DNA of 64,000 nt from positions 1 through 64,000 of the forward strand of contig OMZE01000004.1 in the NCBI GenBank assembly GCA_900315455.1, read 5' to 3'. The position numbers and the translations under genes were made by a program. The DNA comes from an uncultured Prevotellaceae bacterium (GTDB taxonomy: Bacteria; Bacteroidota; Bacteroidia; Bacteroidales; Bacteroidaceae). Positions 43,926 to 51,742 of this stretch are shown one piece after another. How positions within the stretch are numbered: position 1 is the stretch's first letter; each line of letters opens with the position of its first letter. The notes below the pieces were generated by a model. The model saw nothing but the letters and a program-made list of their open reading frames with translations. It was not told the DNA's origin and did no database searches.

Positions 43926-45581
43926 ATGACTGAGAATATTCAAAAGACTTTGCGCGATTCTGCTGCCATGCGTTGGACGGCATTGTTGCTCTTGGCATTG
44001 GCCATGTTCTGTTCATACATTTTCATGGACATTTTGTCTCCCATCAAGGACCTGATGCTGGAGACACGGGGATGGGACTCCACCGCTTTCGGCACAATGC
44101 AAGGCTCCGAGGTGTTCCTCAACGTGTTCGTATTCTTCCTGATTTTCGCCGGCATCATCCTCGACAAGATGGGGGTGCGCTTCACTGCCATCCTCTCCGG
44201 CGCCGTGATGCTGGTGGGTGCCATCATCAAATGGTATGCCGTCAGCGACGGTTTTGCAGGAAGCGGACTGGAAACATGGTTCACCAACAACCTCAACTAT
44301 ATCCCCGGCTTCGATGAACTGGGCATCTCGCCCTTCTATCTCGGCATGCCTGCTTCTGCCAAGTTCGCCGCTGTAGGTTTCATGATCTTCGGCTGCGGCT
44401 GCGAGATGGCGGGCATCACGGTGAGCCGTGGTATCGTGAAATGGTTCAAAGGCCGCGACATGGCACTGGCTATGGGCTCGGAGATGGCACTTGCCCGACT
44501 GGGTGTGGCCACCTGTATGATTTTCTCACCCTTCTTCGCCAAGTTGGGCGGCGTGGTGAGCGTGTCGCGCTCTGTGGCGTTCGGCGTGGTGCTGCTCTGC
44601 ATCGCCCTCATTATGTTCATCGTCTATTTCTTCATGGACAAGAAACTCGATGCGCAGACCGGAGAGGCAGAAGAGAAAGACGACCCCTTCAAAATCAGCG
44701 ATATCGGTCAGATTCTCTCGAGCAGCGGATTCTGGCTGGTTGCCCTGCTCTGCGTGCTCTACTACTCCGCCATCTTCCCCTTCCAGAAATACGCGGTAAA
44801 CATGCTTCAGTGCAACCTTACCTTCACAGAGGTCGACCCCAACTCTTTCTGGGCTGGAAGTCAAGTCACCATCGTACAGTATATCATCATGCTGGTGGTG
44901 GCAGCCTCGGCATTCGCCAGCAACTTCATGAAAGACAAGACCAAGCGCAACATGCTTCTCGGCCTTTCTGTCATCGCACTCATTGTGTTCTGCTATATGG
45001 GCTACATGCGCCAGTCGGCAGAGACCATCTTCGCCGTGTTCCCATTGCTGGCCGTCGGCATCACTCCTATTCTTGGCAGTTATGTCGACCATAAAGGAAA
45101 GGCAGCCACCATGCTCGTACTGGGCTCTCTGCTGCTCATCGCCTGCCACCTCACCTTCGCTTTCATCCTGCCGATGTTCAAGAGCAACGCCGTGGGTGGC
45201 GTCATCGTGGCCTATGCCACCATCCTCGTGCTGGGTGCATCCTTCTCCCTGGTGCCTGCCTCGTTGTGGCCAAGCGTGCCCAAACTGGTAGATGCCAAGG
45301 TTATCGGTTCTGCCTATGCCCTCATCTTCTGGATTCAGAACATCGGCCTGTGGCTGTTCCCACTGCTCATCGGCAAGGTGCTCGACAAGACCAACCCCGA
45401 GATTGTGGAAGGTCTGGCCAACAACACCATCAGTGCTGAGGAGGCTGCAGTGAGTTACAACTACACCTGGCCGCTCGTGATGCTGGCATGTCTGGGCGTC
45501 GCTGCCTTGCTGCTCGGACTGGTTCTCAAAGCCGTAGACCGCAAGAAAGGTCTCGGTCTTGAGGAACCCAACATCAAGTAA
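43926..45581 (+). CDS. MFS transporter
   Basis: A 551-residue major-facilitator carrier with 12 hydrophobic segments, e.g. TALLLLALAMFCSYIFMDIL, EVFLNVFVFFLIFAGIILDK and MGVRFTAILSGAVMLVGAII, a central charged loop (KLDAQTGEAEEKDDPFK) between the two six-helix halves, and ASFSLVPASLWPSVPKLV in the second half. The substrate is unknown. It is a clear paralogue of the next gene (same DKxGxRFT motif, same central loop position, same SLVPASLWPSVPK), and so probably arose by tandem duplication. Confidence 0.88.
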   Translation: MTENIQKTLRDSAAMRWTALLLLALAMFCSYIFMDILSPIKDLMLETRGWDSTAFGTMQGSEVFLNVFVFFLIFAGIILDKMGVRFTAILSGAVMLVGAIIKWYAVSDGFAGSGLETWFTNNLNYIPGFDELGISPFYLGMPASAKFAAVGFMIFGCGCEMAGITVSRGIVKWFKGRDMALAMGSEMALARLGVATCMIFSPFFAKLGGVVSVSRSVAFGVVLLCIALIMFIVYFFMDKKLDAQTGEAEEKDDPFKISDIGQILSSSGFWLVALLCVLYYSAIFPFQKYAVNMLQCNLTFTEVDPNSFWAGSQVTIVQYIIMLVVAASAFASNFMKDKTKRNMLLGLSVIALIVFCYMGYMRQSAETIFAVFPLLAVGITPILGSYVDHKGKAATMLVLGSLLLIACHLTFAFILPMFKSNAVGGVIVAYATILVLGASFSLVPASLWPSVPKLVDAKVIGSAYALIFWIQNIGLWLFPLLIGKVLDKTNPEIVEGLANNTISAEEAAVSYNYTWPLVMLACLGVAALLLGLVLKAVDRKKGLGLEEPNIK

Positions 45582-45600
45582 TCGGATAAACAAACAAACT

Positions 45601-45635
45601 GACGGGTCGGACCAACCTTCATGGTTCGACCCGTC
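45601..45635 (+). terminator. Hairpin between the two MFS genes
   Basis: A 13-bp stem with one G-T pair (GACGGGTCGGACC with GGTTCGACCCGTC) and a 9-nt loop, 20 nt after the first MFS stop and 23 nt before the second start; it likely attenuates or ends the upstream transcript. Confidence 0.6.
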
Positions 45636-45657
45636 GCATCATTTGGATACTACTTTC

Positions 45658-47061
45658 ATGCACATCACCAACCAATCTCCTGTCCGACGCTGGACCGTGC
45701 TCTTCATCGTGGCATTTGTCATGATGATGGGATATGTGTTCTGGGACATCGTCTCGCCACTGTCGACCACACTCAAGGCACCCACATCCGAAGGGGGCAT
45801 GGGGTGGACAGCCGAAGAATATGGTTTCTATGCCGGCAGTTACAGCATCTTCAACATTTTCCTGCTGATGCTGTTTTGGGGAGGTATCATCCTCGACAAA
45901 TGCGGCATACGCTTTACCGGTCTGCTGGCTACAGGCATGATGTTTGGCGGAGCGTTAGTCAACTACTATGCCGTTGCTTCCATTATGCCCATCACACAAG
46001 TCGACATGCCTTTCACCCTCTTCGGACTTGTGCCCTCGAGCATGAAGACACAGGTGCTTGTGGCCTCTCTGGGGTTTGGCCTCTTTGGGGTGGGATGCGA
46101 CATCACCGGCATCACCGTGTCGAAGATTGTAACGAAATGGTTTACCGGCCATGAATTGGCTTCTGCCATGGGTATCCAGGTGGCCATGGCACGTCTGGGC
46201 ACGGCAAGTGCCATCAGTCTCAGTCCGGTGATTGCCAATGCCTATGGCATTTCGGCTCCCATTCTAGCAGGGGCAGTCTTATTGCTTTCAGGCCTGGTCA
46301 TGTTCATCGTCTATCTGATGATAGATTCTAGACAATCTAGAGTATCTAGAGATTCTAGAACATCTAGAGATTCTAGTTCATCATCCAGTCCTACCAATAG
46401 CGACGACAACTTCACCTTCAAGGATTTCCTCCGTATTCTCCGCAACCCCGGCTTCTGGCTGATAGCCATCTTGTGCGTGCTGTTCTACTCAAGCCTCCGC
46501 CCGTTCTTGAAATTCGCCAGCGACCTGCTGGTCAATAAATACGGCATCGATACCGTCACGGCAGGCTGGATAGTCTCTATCCTACCCTATGGCACCATCG
46601 TTCTCACCCCACTCTTCGGCGTGGTCTACGACCGTTTGGGGCGCGGCAGCCTGTTGATGCTCATCGGATGTGTCATCGTTACCTTCTGCCATGTGTGTCT
46701 GGCTCTTCCCATCATGCAGCACACTTGGTTCGCATCGGCTATGATGCTGCTCTATGGCGTGTCGTTCTCGCTCGTCCCGAGTGCTATGTGGCCCAGCGTG
46801 CCCAAAATCGTGCCGTTAAAACAATTGGGCACGGCCTACAGCATCATCTATTTCGTACAGAATATCGGACTGATGCTTGTACCGATGCTCGTAGGCAACG
46901 TGATTGGCGCACATACTGATGACTCGGGCCACGTCGACTTCACACTCCCAATGGCAACTTTTGCTGTCTTGGGACTGGGAGCCGTAGGCATTTCGCTGGT
47001 GCTGATGGTGGTCGACAAGAAGAAGGGCTACGGGCTGAGCAAGGCCAACATCAGCAAATAG
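45658..47061 (+). CDS. MFS transporter, second paralogue
   Basis: A 467-residue major-facilitator carrier, paralogue of the preceding gene (DKCGIRFTGLL, SLVPSAMWPSVPKIV, LGTAYSIIYFVQNIG). In the central cytoplasmic loop, residues about 222-245 are a Ser/Arg repeat (DSRQSRVSRDSRTSRDS) encoded by a 9-nt tandem array; the paralogue has an unrelated acidic loop there. The start at 45658 is used: the reading from 45559 overlaps the previous gene and adds no membrane segment. Substrate unknown. Confidence 0.87.
   Translation: MHITNQSPVRRWTVLFIVAFVMMMGYVFWDIVSPLSTTLKAPTSEGGMGWTAEEYGFYAGSYSIFNIFLLMLFWGGIILDKCGIRFTGLLATGMMFGGALVNYYAVASIMPITQVDMPFTLFGLVPSSMKTQVLVASLGFGLFGVGCDITGITVSKIVTKWFTGHELASAMGIQVAMARLGTASAISLSPVIANAYGISAPILAGAVLLLSGLVMFIVYLMIDSRQSRVSRDSRTSRDSSSSSSPTNSDDNFTFKDFLRILRNPGFWLIAILCVLFYSSLRPFLKFASDLLVNKYGIDTVTAGWIVSILPYGTIVLTPLFGVVYDRLGRGSLLMLIGCVIVTFCHVCLALPIMQHTWFASAMMLLYGVSFSLVPSAMWPSVPKIVPLKQLGTAYSIIYFVQNIGLMLVPMLVGNVIGAHTDDSGHVDFTLPMATFAVLGLGAVGISLVLMVVDKKKGYGLSKANISK
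46324..46377 (+). repeat. 9-nt-period array of TCTAGA palindromes, in frame (B)
   Basis: Six units of 9 nt, each three variable bases followed by TCTAGA (XbaI-type palindrome; the last is TCTAGT), inside the second MFS gene and in frame. Confidence 0.85.
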
Positions 47062-47079
47062 CAATCAAAGAGGAGAAAA

Positions 47080-47111
47080 TTTGGCTGGGTCGATTGTATT
47101 TGCTACTTTTG
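47080..47111 (+). promoter_or_regulatory. Consensus promoter for queC
   Basis: TTTG (47080-47083) and TACTTTTG (47104-47111) are 20 nt apart, 20 nt before the queC start codon. The leader is too short for a preQ1 riboswitch. Confidence 0.7.
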
Positions 47112-47131
47112 CATAACACAACCCTTACAAC

Positions 47132-47800
47132 ATGAGCAACGAAAAAACCAAAGACGCCGTCATCGTCCTTTCAGGAGGTATGGACTCCGTCACCTTGCTA
47201 TATGAACAACAGGCGCGCATTGCGCTGGCCATCACCTTCGATTATGGCAGCAACCACAACCAACGTGAGGCTATGTACGCCAAACAGCATTGCCAACTGC
47301 TGGGGATAGAGCACCTGCTCATCCCCTTGGAGTTTATGTCGCGCTATTTCAAGTCATCGCTCCTCGAAGGCGCCGATGCCATCCCTGAAGGCGATTACGA
47401 CGACACCAACATGAAATCTACCGTCGTGCCCTTCCGCAATGGCATCATGCTTTCTATCGCCTGTGGCATTGCAGAGAGCCGCGGACTGACGAAAGTGATG
47501 ATTGCCAATCATTTTGGAGACCATGCCATCTATCCTGACTGCCGTGCGGAGTTTATCCGACCTATGTCGGAGGCCATGCGTGCCGGTACTTATGTAGGCG
47601 TGGAAATCCTTGCGCCCTATACGGGCATCAGCAAGACCGACATCGCTTTGATAGGGAAACGCCTGGGGGTAGACTATAGCCAGACGTATTCGTGCTATAA
47701 AGGCGGTGAACTCCATTGCGGCAAATGCGGCACCTGCGTGGAACGCAAGCAAGCCCTTCACGATGCGGGCATTGTTGACAATACGCTTTACGAAGAATAG
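47132..47800 (+). CDS. queC: 7-cyano-7-deazaguanine (preQ0) synthase
   Basis: A 222-residue ATP-dependent enzyme that turns 7-carboxy-7-deazaguanine into preQ0 for queuosine tRNA modification. The N-terminal PP-loop VLSGGMDSVTLLY and the C-terminal zinc site CYKGGELHCGKCGTC (four Cys) are intact. It stands apart from queD, queE and queF, which are not in the window. A consensus promoter lies just upstream, and 21 nt separate it from the coiled-coil gene. Confidence 0.96.
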   Translation: MSNEKTKDAVIVLSGGMDSVTLLYEQQARIALAITFDYGSNHNQREAMYAKQHCQLLGIEHLLIPLEFMSRYFKSSLLEGADAIPEGDYDDTNMKSTVVPFRNGIMLSIACGIAESRGLTKVMIANHFGDHAIYPDCRAEFIRPMSEAMRAGTYVGVEILAPYTGISKTDIALIGKRLGVDYSQTYSCYKGGELHCGKCGTCVERKQALHDAGIVDNTLYEE

Positions 47801-47821
47801 CCTCATTCAACCATTTTTGTC

Positions 47822-48310
47822 ATGGAAACGATTATCGAGCACCTTACCGAAATGGAAAGCCTTCTCGACACCTTGGAGCAAGGTGTGGAATCGACATGTG
47901 CCGAGCGCCGGCAACTCACCGAGGTGCAGGCAGCCCTCACGGAAGAGACCAAGGCTCTTGAAGAGAAGAACACTGCCCTTGTGTCGGAGAACAAGTTGTT
48001 GAAGACAGAGAATGAAATCCTGAGACAGCAAATTGCCTCTCTGGAGCAGCAGGTGGCCTCTCTGGAGCAGCGTATTTCCTCACTCGGAGAAGTGGTTTCC
48101 GAATCGCAAGCGAAACTGCTGGCTATGGAGCAACGCCTGCAAGCATTGACTGCAGATATGTCGGCATCGCCCTTGACGCCAGTTGCCACCAATATTCAAG
48201 ACAGCAATGGCAGCATGGAAACGACCGACCCACCCAAAAGGAAGAAACGGAAAAAGGTAAAGGCAACTGATGCCAACCAGCCCCAGTTGCCTTTCGATTT
48301 CTTCGACTAA
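47822..48310 (+). CDS. Coiled-coil protein with a QLPFDFF C-terminus
   Basis: A 162-residue cytoplasmic protein that is almost wholly coiled coil (about residues 5-120, heptads rich in Leu, Glu and Gln, e.g. LKTENEILRQQIASLEQQVA), then a basic patch KRKKRKKVKA and the terminal NQPQLPFDFFD. I do not recognise the family. The final QLPFDF is reminiscent of short hydrophobic sliding-clamp-binding peptides (QLxLF), but the match is only partial. It is likely cotranscribed with queC and is followed by a strong terminator. Confidence 0.65.
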   Translation: METIIEHLTEMESLLDTLEQGVESTCAERRQLTEVQAALTEETKALEEKNTALVSENKLLKTENEILRQQIASLEQQVASLEQRISSLGEVVSESQAKLLAMEQRLQALTADMSASPLTPVATNIQDSNGSMETTDPPKRKKRKKVKATDANQPQLPFDFFD

Positions 48311-48340
48311 AAAATCCAATGGCTCATGCCATTGGATTTT
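48311..48340. terminator. Terminator after the queC operon
   Basis: A perfect 13-bp stem (AAAATCCAATGGC and its complement) with a TCAT loop, ending in a T-run, directly after the stop codon. Confidence 0.85.
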
Positions 48341-48363
48341 TCATTTCTAAGTGGAAATAGCCA

Positions 48364-48435
48364 CTATCGTTTTTATAGTTACTATAGTGACTATAGTTAC
48401 TATAGTCACTATAGTTTCTATAGCCACTATAATAG
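48364..48435 (-). repeat. 9-nt-period array of CTATAG palindromes (C)
   Basis: Eight units of 9 nt, mostly CTATAG plus three bases (TTA, TGA, TCA, TTT, CCA), just downstream of the POT transporter stop. Same design as the array at 43857-43898. Confidence 0.85.
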
Positions 48436-48445
48436 AGCATTCTCT

Positions 48446-49999
48446 TTATTTCGTCACTCTCTCGAGCCACTTCACCATGCCAAACATCACCGCCATGGAG
48501 ATGAGGCAGATGACGAGGAACACCACCCAACATATCCAGATGGGCCACTTGTTGTACATCAACGGACCAATCCAGAGCAGGCCGTTGCCCACTGCTGTAG
48601 CACCGAGCCAGAGTCCCTGGCACAGTCCCTGAAGGTTCTTGGGGGCTACTTTCGACACAAAGGAGAGTCCCAGTGGCGAGATGAACAATTCGGCTACGGT
48701 AAGGAAGAAATAGGTGACGATGAGTACCCACGGACCTGCTTTCAGACCCACTTTTGCGGAGTCGGCCATGGCAGTGAATGTTTCTGCCGAAGGATAACCC
48801 TGTGATGAAGAGTAAAGAGCAAGAAACAGGTAAGCCAATCCGGCAATACCCATACCATATGCAATCTTCCTTGGGGTGGAAATGGCCCTGCCACGTGCTG
48901 TAAGCATGGCGAAGAACCACATGATAACTGGCGTGAGCACGATGACGAAGAACGGGTTCACGGCCTGCCATATCTCGGGAGCGATAGAATCGGTCTGCAC
49001 AAAGTCGCGGGCGAAGAACGACAGCGACTGTCCGTTCTGATGGAAAGAGAACCAGAAGAACACGGCAATGCCGAGCACGGCAAAGAGAGCATACATACGC
49101 TGCTTGATTTCCTTTGCCATGGCTTTCTTCTCTGCCTCGGTATAGCCCTCGGTCGACACAGCCTCTTTCTTTCCCGGTGTGGGGAACAGATGCTTCGACC
49201 ACAGGAAGATGGCCAAAGAGATGAGCATGGTGACGACAGATGCGATAAACGAATAGTGGATACCTGTGTTGAAGATGTCAAGATACTGTGTGCAGAAAGC
49301 ATCGAGGTTGGATGTATCACCACCCACCTTGGCCACCAACTCATTGAGGTTCTGCATGTTGTTGGCATCCATATTGCCTGAGATATACTCATGGCAGAGT
49401 TTGGGAAGGTCGGCATTATAGGTGAGTCCGTGCACCTTCAGCCACCAACTGCGCAGCAGCGGGGCAATAAATGGAGCAGCCAAGGCACCCACGTTGATGA
49501 AGACATAGAAAATCTGGAACCCAGCGTCGCGCTGGCCTTGTGCCCATTTCAGTTTCTCGGGTCCTTCCTTGGCTGCATCGGCCTCGAAGTTGTCGTACAT
49601 CTGACCGACAATGGCCTGGAGGTTTCCTTTGAAAAGACCATTACCACAGGCGATAAGTGCCAGGGCGAAGATGGTGAAGGGCAACAGCCATGAGATGTTG
49701 TCGGGTGTGGCAAGCACGGGGATGGCAAGGAGGATGTATCCCACGGCCATCACTACCAAACCCCACGCGATGGTGCCTTTGTAGTTTTGTGTGCGGTCGG
49801 CAATGATACCGCCCACCAGACTGAGCACATAGATAGCCGTGAGGAACATGGCGGCAATAAAACCGCTCTTTTCATCCGACAGTCCGAACTTCGAACAGAG
49901 GAAAAGCGCGAGCACGGCATTCATGATATAGTAGCCGAAACGCTCTCCCATATTGCTTAACGCTGCAAGGAGCAATCCTTTAGGATGGTTTTTGAACAT
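48446..49999 (-). CDS. POT-family peptide:proton symporter
   Basis: A 517-residue proton-driven peptide transporter (PTR2/POT). The N-terminal motif LLAALSNMGERFGYYIMNAV carries the ExxER-like signature, GGIIADRTQNYKGTI is the loop-2-3 MFS motif, and the late LSFVSKVAPKNLQGLCQGLW and the FFWFSFHQNGQSLSFFARDF block (the FYALYEQ-like region) match POT proteins. Its partner may be the S9 dipeptidyl peptidase, which would supply di- and tripeptides. The start at 49999 matches family N-termini; the reading from 50026 adds nine residues. Confidence 0.9.
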   Translation of the reverse strand: MFKNHPKGLLLAALSNMGERFGYYIMNAVLALFLCSKFGLSDEKSGFIAAMFLTAIYVLSLVGGIIADRTQNYKGTIAWGLVVMAVGYILLAIPVLATPDNISWLLPFTIFALALIACGNGLFKGNLQAIVGQMYDNFEADAAKEGPEKLKWAQGQRDAGFQIFYVFINVGALAAPFIAPLLRSWWLKVHGLTYNADLPKLCHEYISGNMDANNMQNLNELVAKVGGDTSNLDAFCTQYLDIFNTGIHYSFIASVVTMLISLAIFLWSKHLFPTPGKKEAVSTEGYTEAEKKAMAKEIKQRMYALFAVLGIAVFFWFSFHQNGQSLSFFARDFVQTDSIAPEIWQAVNPFFVIVLTPVIMWFFAMLTARGRAISTPRKIAYGMGIAGLAYLFLALYSSSQGYPSAETFTAMADSAKVGLKAGPWVLIVTYFFLTVAELFISPLGLSFVSKVAPKNLQGLCQGLWLGATAVGNGLLWIGPLMYNKWPIWICWVVFLVICLISMAVMFGMVKWLERVTK

Positions 50000-50059
50000 A
50001 GTGTATAGTTTTAAAATTAATGGCAAATATCGTAATATCTTATGACATACGCAATTTTT

Positions 50060-50950
50060 TCAAGGAGTTTTTGGTTTCAACTCTTCATAAACGGCGGTGA
50101 GATAGCGAAGAATCATTCCAAGGGCATCTGAATGGTCGGGACCTGAAGCGTATCCGCTTGATGAGATGTCCCCTCCCTCGAAATCGAAGGACATCGACCA
50201 GTTGGAGGCGTCCATAATCATGTAGTCGGGCATATACGAATGCCCCACGTCATATAGTTGGCCTTCTTCCACCATGGCCCTTACCCTGCTCATCACCGAG
50301 TCGGCCACCACCACATCATATACAGGTTGTGCTTCTTCCTCGGGCTCGTATCTCATACGTCTCTCCTCGACGCGCAGGATATTCTTACCCTCCTTCTTTT
50401 CCAGCGTCACCTCATGATGGTATCCTGCAAAACCGTTCCCCTTGGAGTAGAAGAATCGCGTGAGGGCTCCTTGTGGCATGACCTTGGGCGTACGGTGTGC
50501 CAACTCACTGGTGATTCCTGCCTTGAGTTGATGGCACAGTGTCTGGGTCTTGCGGGCTCTTTCAAAGGCCTCCTTTACCCTGTCGGATTCATTGAAGCGC
50601 TTGGCAAGGATTTCATCTTGCTCGTCAAGGTCTTTCTGCTTGGGCTTTCCATCCAGTTTCTTCACGAGTTTCGTGCCGAGGATTTCCTCCCTTGCCTGAA
50701 GTATCACCTGAACGTCTTGCAGTTCATCTTCTATATACTCGAGTGTCTTCCTCAGGCTCTGGTCACTGAAGTCACTCATTTCCCGCAGATAACCATTGGC
50801 ATGGTTCTCATCTTCCAGCCATTGCAAGGCAGGTCGGTAGAAACCTCTTCTGTTCAATATTTCAAGGAATTTGTCGGTCTGAGCCATGGTCACTTGTGCA
50901 CACCACGAAAACAACACGACAAGCAACAGTGGGCGGCATATATTTTTCAT
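50060..50950 (-). CDS. Exported protein of unknown function
   Basis: A 296-residue secreted protein (signal peptide PLLLVVLFSWCAQVTMA). The N-terminal half is helical and charged, while the C-terminal half (about 160-296) has beta-strands such as FFYSKGNGFAGYHHEVTLEK and MDASNWSMSFDFEGGD. No family is recognised. It is the last gene of a three-gene envelope operon after an outer-membrane barrel and a LysM protein, with a 25-nt gap. Confidence 0.75.
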   Translation of the reverse strand: MKNICRPLLLVVLFSWCAQVTMAQTDKFLEILNRRGFYRPALQWLEDENHANGYLREMSDFSDQSLRKTLEYIEDELQDVQVILQAREEILGTKLVKKLDGKPKQKDLDEQDEILAKRFNESDRVKEAFERARKTQTLCHQLKAGITSELAHRTPKVMPQGALTRFFYSKGNGFAGYHHEVTLEKKEGKNILRVEERRMRYEPEEEAQPVYDVVVADSVMSRVRAMVEEGQLYDVGHSYMPDYMIMDASNWSMSFDFEGGDISSSGYASGPDHSDALGMILRYLTAVYEELKPKTP

Positions 50951-50975
50951 TGTAGTAGGGCTAAGAGGTTAATAA

Positions 50976-51722
50976 CTATCTGAAAATATCGGTGAGATAG
51001 GTGAGTTTGACCATAATGGTGGAATTGTTGGATTTACCAAAATAGTCGCGCTTGCTGTCATTGTAAATGTTGCCCAACCCATAATAGTAGCGCCCTTCGA
51101 GCAGGAAATGCCCCAGACGCGGCACAGAATACTCCATTCCCAGTCCGCCTGCAATGCCGTAGTCGAACTTCCGCTCCACATCCATGGTGTACTGGCGTAC
51201 GGTGGAGTTCGACCTGTCCTGCATGTTGGCCTCACTGATATTGAAGTTGGCCGATGTCGACTCTCCCAGCATCACGCCCAACTGCGGACCTGCCCTGAAG
51301 AAGAAATTGCACCCGCTGTGTTCCTTACCCCATGCAAGATGCGCGAAGATGGGCACTTGCAGGTAGGTGATGGTGCGGCTGTATTCCTCGGCATTACCCG
51401 TCACGGGGTTGATGACTTTCTGGTCGTAAGCATCGAGGATATTCTCTTTCCATCCCAGCGACGTGAAGTTCACTTCTGCCACTATCGAGCAAATCATGCT
51501 GTAGTATTTCTCACACACATATCGGGTGGTAACACCCGCCGTCGGACCGATATGCATGCCTTGCGGCACTCTCGGCGTGAATCCCACTGAGTTGAGGGCC
51601 ACACCCACGCCTCCACCTACGGAGAATTCATTGCGATACTCCCCCACCTGAGCCACCGCCCTGAAGGGCATGGCCAAGAGGATGAAGGCGAAGAGTGTCG
51701 TTTTCAAACGGACTGTTGTCAT
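50976..51722 (-). CDS. PorT-like outer-membrane beta-barrel protein
   Basis: A 248-residue protein with a signal peptide (LFAFILLAMPFRAVA) and an eight-strand-like barrel of alternating residues: NEFSVGGGVGVALNSVGF, MHIGPTAGVTTRYV, SMICSIVAEVNFTSLGW and a terminal strand TIMVKLTYLTDIFR. It is of the PorT/OMP_b-brl type common in Bacteroidota; whether it acts in a type IX secretion system cannot be told from this gene alone. It lies 20 nt downstream of the LysM gene. Confidence 0.8.
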   Translation of the reverse strand: MTTVRLKTTLFAFILLAMPFRAVAQVGEYRNEFSVGGGVGVALNSVGFTPRVPQGMHIGPTAGVTTRYVCEKYYSMICSIVAEVNFTSLGWKENILDAYDQKVINPVTGNAEEYSRTITYLQVPIFAHLAWGKEHSGCNFFFRAGPQLGVMLGESTSANFNISEANMQDRSNSTVRQYTMDVERKFDYGIAGGLGMEYSVPRLGHFLLEGRYYYGLGNIYNDSKRDYFGKSNNSTIMVKLTYLTDIFR

Positions 51723-51742
51723 GGACTGTTGTCAGGTTGTGT

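Noticed and set aside
45559-45657. The longer start of the second MFS gene
   Set aside because: It overlaps the previous gene and reads through the terminator-like hairpin, while ATG at 45658 gives a normal MFS N-terminus.
47062-47131. A preQ1 riboswitch ahead of queC
   Set aside because: Only 20 nt separate the -7 box from the start codon, too short for the aptamer.
43857-48435. The CTATAG and TCTAGA arrays as CRISPR or as terminators
   Set aside because: Units are too short and lack spacers, no T-run follows, and one array is inside a coding region.
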